Positions 1 to 5,698 of a DNA stretch of 7,705 nucleotides are shown here, piece after piece. The position numbers and the translations under genes were made by a program. Position 1 is the first letter of the stretch. Each line of letters starts with the position of its first letter. The notes under the pieces were generated by a model. It did no database searches. It worked only from the letters and a program-made list of their open reading frames with translations, and was not told the DNA's origin. Origin of the DNA: Candidatus Omnitrophota bacterium (GTDB taxonomy: Bacteria; Omnitrophota; Gorgyraeia; JABMRN01); assembly GCA_028702395.1 (NCBI GenBank), contig JAQVOV010000072.1, positions 1 to 7,705 on the forward strand. The letters run 5' to 3'.

Positions 1-111
1 ACCAGTGACCAGTGACCAGTGACCAGTGACCAGTGACCAGTGACCAGTGACCAGTGACCAGTCACCAGTGACCAGTGACCAGTGACCAGTGACCAGTGAC
101 CAGTGACCAGT
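1..111. repeat. Tandem heptamer array ACCAGTG, about 15.9 copies
   Basis: A head-to-tail array of the 7-bp unit ACCAGTG starts at base 1, so it probably continues beyond the left edge. There are 15 full units plus a partial ACCAGT at 106-111. All full units are identical except the one at 57-63, which reads ACCAGTC (G to C at base 63). Such uniformity suggests recent expansion or homogenisation by slippage or unequal exchange, which makes the copy number likely to vary between strains or to be misassembled. The array lies downstream of the last gene of the minus-strand operon and encodes nothing recognisable. The 7-bp period would shift frame in any coding sequence, fitting its intergenic position. 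Confidence 0.97.
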
Positions 112-148
112 ATTAATTGATTTAAAGATAAAACGTATGTAGAGTTAT

Positions 149-188
149 CTGGCTTCTGGCTTCTGGCTTCTGGCTTCTGGCTTCTGGC
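149..188. repeat. Tandem heptamer array CTGGCTT, about 5.7 copies, abutting a stop codon
   Basis: Five perfect copies of CTGGCTT (149-183) are followed by a partial CTGGC (184-188). On the transcribed minus strand the unit is AAGCCAG, and the array begins two bases after the TAG stop (191-193) of the CHASE2/phosphatase gene. It shares the four-base core CCAG/CTGG with the array at 1-111, but in the opposite orientation. The two arrays, separated by an AT-rich 37-bp spacer (112-148), therefore form an imperfect inverted pair that could fold in the transcript. There is no T-run typical of an intrinsic terminator, so I do not call one. Confidence 0.96.
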
Positions 189-190
189 AA

Positions 191-2122
191 CTAGCCCACT
201 TTAACCACAATTACAGTTATATCATCATGCTGATTACCCTGTTCATATAAAATAACACTTTGCTGTATTTGAGATAAGATCTCTGCAGCTGTTTTTTCTC
301 TGCTTTTCAAAACAACACCTGCCAATCTTTCTTTTTCGAACATCTCACCCTTTTTATTCATTGCTTCTGTAACTCCGTCAGTATAAAAAACATAGACATC
401 ACCTTTTTCAACAGAGTGTTTATTTTTATCAAACTCGCATTCCATGATACCCAGAGGCAAGCCTTCTTTATTTTCTAATTCAATGCTGTTCTTTTCATTT
501 TTTCTGCATAACATTATTGGAGAATGACCTCCTGATGAGAACGAAACCACACGTTTTTCCAGATCAAATACAGCAAAAGACATTGTAACAAAAAGATTCG
601 ACGAAGCTTCTTTGCATAAGATCTCATTCAATTGTTTCAAAGTATTTTCAGGAGCAATGTTATCAACCAGCTGCTTAAATAGACTTACAGCTTTAGCCAT
701 ATATAAAGCAGCAGGAACACCTTTACCTGAAACATCACCTATCATTATTCCTATTTTTTTATCTGTGAATTTTACAAAATCATAAAGATCACCGCCAACC
801 TGTTTTGCAGTTATCATGTTTACAGCTATTTCCATGTCGCTTACTTCTGGTACTTTCAAAGGCAAAAAACTCTGTTGGATCTTTGTGGCAATTGAAAGTT
901 CTTTTTCTAATATTTCTCTTTGTTTAATTTCCATTAAATATTTCAGGAAGATCGTAGCTACATAAAACAATACAGCTTCAAATAACGGACAAAAAAGATC
1001 TATCCATGCACCAAACCAAATAAAAATAATAAATGCTAAAAAGGAAAAGACGGATATTATGATAATAAAAGCCAAAATACTATATCTTTTTTTCGTATAT
1101 TGCACACAAAGATATGTACAAAGCATCAAGAAAAACATTATTCCAATATTCACTGCTTTTGAAACTCTGAATATAAAAGCCTTATTAACTATACTATTAT
1201 ACAAACTGGCATGCAGACCCATGCCAGGATATAAAGGCTCATAAGGGGACGGGTGGACATCTGGAGAAGCTGTAGAAGACATACCTATATAACATACACT
1301 ATCTTCAAGTTCAGAAAGGTCCACTATTCCTTTTTTGCCATGTGCTTTAGCCTGATATGATCTTATAACATCCACATAAGAATAATGTCTGAACGTATCT
1401 ACCCATTTACCCGGGAAATTTATTATAATATTCGATCTTTCATCTAATGGTATATTGATATCTTTATTTACTTTTATATATCTACCTTTTTCTATGATAA
1501 TATTTTTTATGTCAACACCCATGAGGTCTAATGCCATCAAAAAACCAAGCTGTGGAACATACTCACCATTGAATCTTATAAAAGGCGGGATACGTCTGAA
1601 TTTTCCATCTTTATCAGGAATTATATTTATATGCCCTGTTCCTTTTGCAGCATTGGAAAACTCATCAAGGATCTCAGCTTCATATTCATCTGCTAAAGGA
1701 AAATCCAATTCCTGAGATACATCAGCACTAAAAACACTTGGGACATATACATTACCTGCTATCCTCATTTCCTGAGCTAATTCCTGGTCCCCTTTTTTTT
1801 CTTCACTGAAAAAAATATCAAAAAAAATACTCTTTACGTTAGCAGATCTTAACGCCTGCACCATCATTGCATGATATTCTCTAGGAAAAGGCCATGAACC
1901 TATTTTTTCTATGGAATCATCTGCGATCTCAATAAAAACTATTTTATTATCTATATAAGGGGTAGGGCGAAGTTGAAATCTTATATCGAGCAGAGGAAGT
2001 TCATATACATCAAAAACTCTAAACCATGACAATGAAAAAGTTATTAGGAACGCTAATATTACAAAAATACCAATAAGTACTTTTGAGAAAAGATCTCTTT
2101 TTACCATAGAGTTAAAAAGCAT
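191..2122 (-). CDS. CHASE2-domain membrane sensor with SpoIIE/RsbU-type PP2C serine phosphatase
   Basis: This 643-residue protein is a membrane receptor joined to a protein serine phosphatase. Residues about 13-32 form a first membrane helix. Residues about 40-310 match the extracytoplasmic CHASE2 sensor, with the typical LLDIRF start, a DDSIEKIGSWPFPR stretch at 68-81, FFDIFF at 100-105 and PGMGLHASLYNS at 299-310. Three more membrane helices follow (about 323-340, 349-371, 374-393), then a short helical linker with a QQSFLP motif near 416-421, and a PP2C_SIGMA domain from about 440 to the end. The metal-binding acidic motifs are present: GGDLYDF (443-449), GDVSGKG (462-468), TDGVTEA (581-587) and HDDIT (632-636). 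The family (RsbU, SpoIIE) dephosphorylates STAS anti-sigma antagonists, and such a STAS protein is encoded upstream in the same operon. The ATG at 2122 lies inside the last codons of the beta-barrel gene (11-bp overlap) without a strong ribosome site, suggesting translational coupling; Met6 is an alternative start. The sensed signal is unknown. Confidence 0.93.
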   Translation of the reverse strand: MLFNSMVKRDLFSKVLIGIFVILAFLITFSLSWFRVFDVYELPLLDIRFQLRPTPYIDNKIVFIEIADDSIEKIGSWPFPREYHAMMVQALRSANVKSIFFDIFFSEEKKGDQELAQEMRIAGNVYVPSVFSADVSQELDFPLADEYEAEILDEFSNAAKGTGHINIIPDKDGKFRRIPPFIRFNGEYVPQLGFLMALDLMGVDIKNIIIEKGRYIKVNKDINIPLDERSNIIINFPGKWVDTFRHYSYVDVIRSYQAKAHGKKGIVDLSELEDSVCYIGMSSTASPDVHPSPYEPLYPGMGLHASLYNSIVNKAFIFRVSKAVNIGIMFFLMLCTYLCVQYTKKRYSILAFIIIISVFSFLAFIIFIWFGAWIDLFCPLFEAVLFYVATIFLKYLMEIKQREILEKELSIATKIQQSFLPLKVPEVSDMEIAVNMITAKQVGGDLYDFVKFTDKKIGIMIGDVSGKGVPAALYMAKAVSLFKQLVDNIAPENTLKQLNEILCKEASSNLFVTMSFAVFDLEKRVVSFSSGGHSPIMLCRKNEKNSIELENKEGLPLGIMECEFDKNKHSVEKGDVYVFYTDGVTEAMNKKGEMFEKERLAGVVLKSREKTAAEILSQIQQSVILYEQGNQHDDITVIVVKVG

Positions 2123-3167
2123 AATTCACTGCTATAGTGTAAATGCTCCCTGAATATTTATCTATAGGCTGATTAGTGACATTCTGCCTATACGAATAAT
2201 CTGCTGATATTGTAAAAGAAGGTGTAATGTCATATGCTAAAAGAAAACTGGCAACATACAAATTATCTCTCTGATTTGAAGTGCTATCAGGAACTGTTCT
2301 TTGGTAAAAGATCTTTTTTGTGTATGAAAAATTCATTATACTATAGAATTTTTGTGTGAAATAAAAAATTCCGGTTGTCTTAAGATCATATCCCCAATAA
2401 TCATAGTAATTTTCATACTTATAATTTGACTCATTCTGGAAAACCCTTACCCTTTGTTTTAATTTAATTGTATCCCATAAATACCAAGCTGCCTGATATT
2501 CCCCGGCATAAACAACATCAAATCTTTTAGTATCAGTTTTATTCTGTGAACCGTCATATGTGCGATCATGTATGTATGACTTAAGATCTATTATTCCGCC
2601 AATTTTATGATAAAAATCCGCTGTAACATTGTTTCTCAAATATACACTAAAGCCATTGTTTATATACGTTCCGTCAGGTGAATTTGGGAAACATACCCAA
2701 TCAAAAACATATCCTGCCTCTATAGTAAAAAGATTATCAAAGATATCCTGTTCCACCCATGGGTTCAGATAGATATCCATAAGATTATTATTGTTCTGGT
2801 TATAATATAAAAGCGAGGTTATGTTAGAATCAAAATTAACACGCTGATCATCCGAATGATAATATGTCATATATTCGCCAATACTTGCTTGTAAAAAAGC
2901 ATCTTTTCTTCTTGAAGGATCTAAATACACATTATTATCAAACCCTTGCTTAAAACTAGCATGCCAATATAAAGCTATATTATCTTTAGCACCTTCTTTG
3001 TCTTGAGCTTGGTCAAAATATCCTTCAAAAGCCTCTTTATCTATGACCTGTTGAGTTGTCACAGTATCCTGTGTTCTGTTATCCTGTGCAAATACTTTTG
3101 ACACATTATTCGTTAAACAAAAAACAACAAGAAAAAGTATTATAAAAACCTTTATGTTTTTTTTCAT
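2112..3167 (-). CDS. Secreted outer-membrane beta-barrel protein
   Basis: This 351-residue protein has a basic N-terminus (MKKNIK), a hydrophobic core to about residue 18 and a likely signal-peptidase site after VFA, near residue 27. The mature part is rich in Tyr, Asn, Phe and Asp, with alternating aromatic stretches typical of transmembrane beta-strands. It ends in AVNYAF; a terminal Phe is the classic C-terminal signal recognised by the BAM complex. An early GFDNNVYLDP stretch resembles the first strands of many uncharacterised diderm barrel proteins. I do not recognise a specific porin or enzyme family, so transport or structural function is unknown. A GTG start at 3173 is possible in frame, but it overlaps the Shine-Dalgarno GAGGAG (3173-3178); the ATG at 3167 sits 5 bases after it and is preferred. 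The gene follows the FecR-domain gene by 31 bases and overlaps the CHASE2/phosphatase gene by 11 bases, so the three are probably translated together and may work as one envelope module. Confidence 0.85.
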   Translation of the reverse strand: MKKNIKVFIILFLVVFCLTNNVSKVFAQDNRTQDTVTTQQVIDKEAFEGYFDQAQDKEGAKDNIALYWHASFKQGFDNNVYLDPSRRKDAFLQASIGEYMTYYHSDDQRVNFDSNITSLLYYNQNNNNLMDIYLNPWVEQDIFDNLFTIEAGYVFDWVCFPNSPDGTYINNGFSVYLRNNVTADFYHKIGGIIDLKSYIHDRTYDGSQNKTDTKRFDVVYAGEYQAAWYLWDTIKLKQRVRVFQNESNYKYENYYDYWGYDLKTTGIFYFTQKFYSIMNFSYTKKIFYQRTVPDSTSNQRDNLYVASFLLAYDITPSFTISADYSYRQNVTNQPIDKYSGSIYTIAVNYAF

Positions 3168-3172
3168 ATACA

Positions 3173-3178
3173 CTCCTC
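3173..3178 (-). promoter_or_regulatory. Shine-Dalgarno site of the beta-barrel gene
   Basis: The minus strand reads GAGGAG here, five bases before the ATG at 3167-3165. The in-frame GTG (3173-3171) overlaps the final G of this site and so cannot be its start, which fixes the ATG as the likely initiation codon. Confidence 0.8.
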
Positions 3179-3198
3179 ACTTTTATTGTATCATTCAA

Positions 3199-4092
3199 CT
3201 AAGAACCTATGCTCTCACTTGGTCCTTCACTTTTAATATTTGGACATGGTTCATTTTTTTCAGAAATTTTTTCAGCATCTTTCCTGAATTCATTCTGAGA
3301 ATCTGATTTTCCTCTAACATCGTTCATTCTATTTTCAGATCTTTCGAATCTTGAATTCCTTGAACGTCCATTATTGTCCTTATGCTTGTCTTTATCCTCT
3401 TTTTTATCACCTGCAGAACGTTTCCATGCACGAAACCTTTTTCCTTCCATATCAGGGATCTTGTGCAATTTTGATATTTGTCCATCTTCACCTATTGTTC
3501 TATAAAATCCAGGAGGAACATCTTTGATGTCGCCTTCGAAATTCTTTCCGTAAACACTATTGTAATATGCGTTTATCTGTGTCATTGTAGTATCAGAAAA
3601 TATTCTAAAACCAGTTCCTCTTACTCCGCAGATAGCTGTAGGCGTTTTGACCTCAAAAGTTGAACCTTCAGGCATTCCTTCTAAAGAGAACATCACATTT
3701 GCATTTACCAATTCAAATTTTTCATTATTACCAAGCAGAACTATGATCTCCGAATTATCAAATATCCCCATTAACTGTTTTCCCTCTTTATCCATTACAA
3801 GATCGCATCTGGAATTGTCATATGTCTTTACTCTGTCCCCTTTTTCAAGAACATCACCAATTTTAACTTTTTCCCATTGCTTACTTTGTCTTTGATATTC
3901 CACCTGACCTTTTACATCTGTCACTTTTGGAAAATCCGCAGCATATGCACAAGATATACAAACAACAGTGAATATTGATAAAAGTGAAAGAACCTTATTA
4001 ATTCTTAGATGCGAAATTTTTTGATCCTTGTTTTTTACTTTTCCCATCTGTCTTAGTGATTTTCTCATTAGGTTTAGCAGGTTTTTCATCAT
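3199..4092 (-). CDS. Exported FecR-domain protein with a charged C-terminal tail
   Basis: This protein (up to 297 residues) contains a hydrophobic export segment at about 34-47, with a likely signal-peptidase site after AYA (49-51). A FecR-type beta-domain follows at about 57-165: KVTDVKGQVEYQR, a conserved Trp73, GDVLEKGDRVKT (79-90) and the hallmark VKTPTAICGVRGTGFRI (148-164). From about residue 228 the tail is low in hydrophobics and very rich in Lys, Arg, Asp, Glu, Ser and Asn, probably disordered. FecR domains act in the periplasm in signalling or as ligand-binding modules; here there is no sigma-factor gene beside it, so classical FecI/FecR iron sensing is not supported. The start is uncertain. 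The ATG at 4092 has an AAGGA-like site but forces a 95-bp overlap with the MCE gene and a long N-region; the ATG at 4047 (residue 16) gives a more normal signal peptide but has no clear ribosome site. Its partners are probably the downstream barrel and CHASE2 proteins. Confidence 0.86.
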   Translation of the reverse strand: MMKNLLNLMRKSLRQMGKVKNKDQKISHLRINKVLSLLSIFTVVCISCAYAADFPKVTDVKGQVEYQRQSKQWEKVKIGDVLEKGDRVKTYDNSRCDLVMDKEGKQLMGIFDNSEIIVLLGNNEKFELVNANVMFSLEGMPEGSTFEVKTPTAICGVRGTGFRIFSDTTMTQINAYYNSVYGKNFEGDIKDVPPGFYRTIGEDGQISKLHKIPDMEGKRFRAWKRSAGDKKEDKDKHKDNNGRSRNSRFERSENRMNDVRGKSDSQNEFRKDAEKISEKNEPCPNIKSEGPSESIGS

Positions 4093-4717
4093 CGTCTTTT
4101 CCTTTCATTAATAGTTTCCATGGATGAGCTTTTATATCCTCAGAAAACTCATTGAAATTTACAGTAGTTCTTTCTATATTAGAAATGATATTATCAATAT
4201 TTTGTCTGTTATCTTTAACCCCGTCATTGATATTATTGACAAGTTCTTTTACATCAACAAGTGTAGTGTTAAGATTATCTGCTATTGTATCCGCCTTTTC
4301 CATAAGCTTTCTCATCTCAATAGGATCCTCGCTTTTTATTGTTTGTCCTGACTTCAAAAAGGCCATACTGCCTTTGCCGGGTGTAATACCTATGAAAACA
4401 TCTCCTATAAACCCTTGTGTTCCAATATAGCAAATAGAATCTTCGTGTATTTTTGCTATATCATCTATTTCCAGAGTTAAAATTACTTTTGTTTCAGGTT
4501 CATAAGTAAAAGCTATTTTACTGACCCTGCCTATCTCTATACCGGCAAGAGCAACCATAGCATTTTCTTTTAATCCCCCTGCATAATTAAAACTCGTTTT
4601 CAAAGTATATGTTTTTTTATTGAATTCTTCTGTTTTCAACATAAAATAAATAAAAACACAAACTGATATAACAATAAAAAAACCGACAATAAAAGATCTA
4701 GTGAATATATTTTTCAT
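3998..4717 (-). CDS. mlaD: MCE-domain (MlaD-type) lipid transport protein, membrane anchored
   Basis: The 239-residue protein has a single N-terminal membrane anchor at about 8-27 and then an MCE domain at about 36-128. Typical MCE features are visible: an AGGLKENAMVALAGIEIGRV stretch at 46-65, and GFIGDVFIGITPG (102-114). In the MlaD/YrbD family this domain forms periplasmic hexameric rings that pass phospholipids between an inner-membrane MlaEF transporter and periplasmic or outer-membrane acceptors. Residues about 135-195 form a polar, probably helical region, and the last 35 or so residues are a Lys-rich, probably disordered tail, longer than the compact E. coli MlaD. The start is supported by AGGAGGA (4721-4727), with GGAGG four bases from the ATG. 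It follows mlaF after a 171-bp repeat-filled gap and its 3' end overlaps the FecR gene in another frame. The family assignment is firm; whether transport is retrograde or anterograde cannot be told. Confidence 0.92.
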   Translation of the reverse strand: MKNIFTRSFIVGFFIVISVCVFIYFMLKTEEFNKKTYTLKTSFNYAGGLKENAMVALAGIEIGRVSKIAFTYEPETKVILTLEIDDIAKIHEDSICYIGTQGFIGDVFIGITPGKGSMAFLKSGQTIKSEDPIEMRKLMEKADTIADNLNTTLVDVKELVNNINDGVKDNRQNIDNIISNIERTTVNFNEFSEDIKAHPWKLLMKGKDDDEKPAKPNEKITKTDGKSKKQGSKNFASKN

Positions 4718-4720
4718 TTT

Positions 4721-4727
4721 TCCTCCT
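4721..4727 (-). promoter_or_regulatory. Strong Shine-Dalgarno site of mlaD
   Basis: The minus strand reads AGGAGGA, with GGAGG four bases upstream of the mlaD ATG (4717-4715). It is one of the strongest ribosome sites in the window and begins only four bases after the heptamer block at 4732-4766 ends, so the repeat has approached but not damaged it. Confidence 0.85.
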
Positions 4728-4731
4728 GTTT

Positions 4732-4766
4732 CGCGCTACGAGCTACGCGCTGCGCGCAGCGAGCTT
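4732..4766 (-). repeat. Five-heptamer degenerate block (left arm, NNGCTCG-like)
   Basis: Read on the minus strand from 4766 to 4732 this is AAGCTCG, CTGCGCG, CAGCGCG, TAGCTCG, TAGCGCG: five units of a degenerate heptamer, roughly NNGC(T/G)CG. It contains a 14-bp perfect palindrome at 4748-4761 (CGCTGCGCGCAGCG). It is far more GC-rich than the surrounding genes. It is the inverted partner of the block at 4853-4887, matching it at 28 of 35 positions. Confidence 0.9.
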
Positions 4767-4787
4767 GTGGAATTCAGTTTTCCTTTA

Positions 4788-4822
4788 AAACTCGTGGCGC
4801 GAAGCAGTAAACTCGTGTCGCG
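4788..4822 (+). repeat. Five-heptamer degenerate block (middle)
   Basis: On the plus strand this reads AAACTCG, TGGCGCG, AAGCAGT, AAACTCG, TGTCGCG. The third unit is the most divergent. By hand it matches the block at 4732-4766 (opposite strand) at 24 of 35 positions and the block at 4853-4887 at 20 of 35, so it looks like a decayed member of the same 35-bp family. Confidence 0.75.
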
Positions 4823-4852
4823 CTATAACTTTATATGAAAATGATGGCCTTA

Positions 4853-4887
4853 AAGCTCGAGGCACGCAACGCGTGGCTCGCAGCTCG
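4853..4887 (+). repeat. Five-heptamer degenerate block (right arm), abutting the mlaF stop
   Basis: On the plus strand this reads AAGCTCG, AGGCACG, CAACGCG, TGGCTCG, CAGCTCG. It ends one base before the TAA stop of mlaF (4889-4891, minus strand). With the block at 4732-4766 it forms the inverted repeat described for 4732-4887. Confidence 0.88.
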
Positions 4888-4888
4888 C

Positions 4889-5686
4889 TTAAGACGTTAG
4901 CTCTTTAAGGTAATCACCTTTATCTTGAAAGAACTTTATTGGTCCATCCGGAGAACCACTTACAAATTGCTGCACATATGGATTTTTGCTGTTTTGGATC
5001 TGTTCTTTAGTTCCTACTTCAAGAACCTTTCCTTCATAAAGCATTGCTATCCTATCTGCAACTCTAAAAACACTGCTCATATCATGTGTAACTATTATAC
5101 TTGTAACTGACAGTGCTTTAGCAAGATCGTCTACCAATTTATCCATTACTGCTGTTACAATAGGATCCAACCCAGCTGTTGGTTCATCATAAAAAACTAT
5201 TTGCGGATCCATTGCAAATGCTCTGGCAATACCTACTCTTTTTTTCATTCCTCCAGAAAGCTGGCTTGGCATTAGATTTTCAAATCCTCTTAATCCTACA
5301 AGATCCAGTTTCATCTTTACCATAATATCAATGACATCTTTAGTTAATTTTGTATGTTCCCTTAAAGCTAAACTTACATTCTCTCCAACTGTCATTGAAT
5401 CAAATAAAGCAGAGCCTTGAAAAGACATTCCTATATGTTTTTTAAGGTCATCCAATTCGCTTTTTCTAAGAGTGCTGATATCTTTACCTAATATAGTGAC
5501 AGAACCTTTGTCTGGTATCAAAGAACCTATAAGATGCCTTAAAAGAGTACTCTTTCCGCAGCCTGAACCGCCCATAATAACAAATGTTTCACCTCTATAT
5601 ATCTCAATGTTTATATCTTTGAGGACTTGTCTTCCATTAAAACTTTTCTGTAATCCTTCGACTTTTATTACAACTTCTTTTTTCAT
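4889..5686 (-). CDS. mlaF: ABC transporter ATPase of the MlaF (Ttg2A) family
   Basis: This 265-residue protein is a full-length ABC ATPase. It shows a Walker A motif GGSGCGKST (39-47), Q-loop Gln90 in GMSFQGSALFDSMTVGENV, a signature LSGGMKKR (143-150), Walker B IVFYDEP (163-169) followed by TAGLDP, and the switch His201 in VTHD. The SGGMKKRVGIARA and SALFDSMTV stretches are typical of the MlaF/Ttg2A branch rather than nutrient importers. In that system the ATPase drives phospholipid movement through MlaE and the MCE ring of MlaD at the inner membrane. In E. coli it also binds the STAS protein MlaB; a STAS gene lies two genes upstream here. The start is supported by AAGGTG five bases before the ATG; the gap to mlaE is 12 bases. 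A 171-bp repeat-rich gap follows before mlaD. Confidence 0.95.
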   Translation of the reverse strand: MKKEVVIKVEGLQKSFNGRQVLKDINIEIYRGETFVIMGGSGCGKSTLLRHLIGSLIPDKGSVTILGKDISTLRKSELDDLKKHIGMSFQGSALFDSMTVGENVSLALREHTKLTKDVIDIMVKMKLDLVGLRGFENLMPSQLSGGMKKRVGIARAFAMDPQIVFYDEPTAGLDPIVTAVMDKLVDDLAKALSVTSIIVTHDMSSVFRVADRIAMLYEGKVLEVGTKEQIQNSKNPYVQQFVSGSPDGPIKFFQDKGDYLKELTS

Positions 5687-5691
5687 TAATA

Positions 5692-5697
5692 CACCTT
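5692..5697 (-). promoter_or_regulatory. Shine-Dalgarno site of mlaF
   Basis: The minus strand reads AAGGTG, five bases before the mlaF ATG (5686-5684), inside the short gap after the mlaE stop codon. It supports the chosen start. Confidence 0.7.
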
Positions 5698-5698
5698 A

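Larger units (their letters stand above)
4732..4887 (-). other. Long imperfect inverted repeat between mlaF and mlaD; possible mRNA stem-loop
   Basis: The two outer heptamer blocks are inverted relative to each other and separated by 86 bases. In the minus-strand transcript, 28 of 35 arm positions can form Watson-Crick pairs and three more G-U pairs, by hand alignment without gaps. The stem would start one base after the mlaF stop and end four bases before the mlaD ribosome site. The rest of the 4718-4888 gap holds no gene and no promoter that I can support. A role in mRNA processing, polarity or gene dosage within the operon is inference. Confidence 0.6.

Noticed and set aside
112..148. Intrinsic terminator in the spacer after the last gene
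   Set aside because: The spacer is AT-rich but has no compact GC stem followed by a T-run on the minus strand.
1..188. CRISPR array
   Set aside because: The repeats are 7-bp units in direct tandem without spacers, unlike CRISPR repeats of 23-40 bp separated by unique spacers.
1059..1244. Plus-strand open frames inside the CHASE2/phosphatase, FecR, MlaD and MlaF genes (for example 1059-1244, 1455-1715, 3478-3663, 4152-4430)
   Set aside because: They lie wholly or mostly opposite well-supported minus-strand genes, show no domain motifs and no convincing ribosome sites, so they are antisense shadows.
3945..3992. Lipoprotein signal in the FecR protein (Cys45 or Cys48)
   Set aside because: Residues before either Cys do not fit the lipobox, while AYA at 49-51 fits signal peptidase I.
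3199..4092. FecI/FecR iron-responsive sigma system
   Set aside because: No ECF sigma-factor gene or TonB-dependent receptor is present, and the protein has a cleavable signal rather than the usual FecR cytoplasmic N-terminal part.
4823..4852. Internal promoter for mlaD (TATAAA/TTATAG-like sequence on the minus strand)
   Set aside because: No matching -35 element at proper spacing; AT-rich sequence makes such -10-like strings common here.
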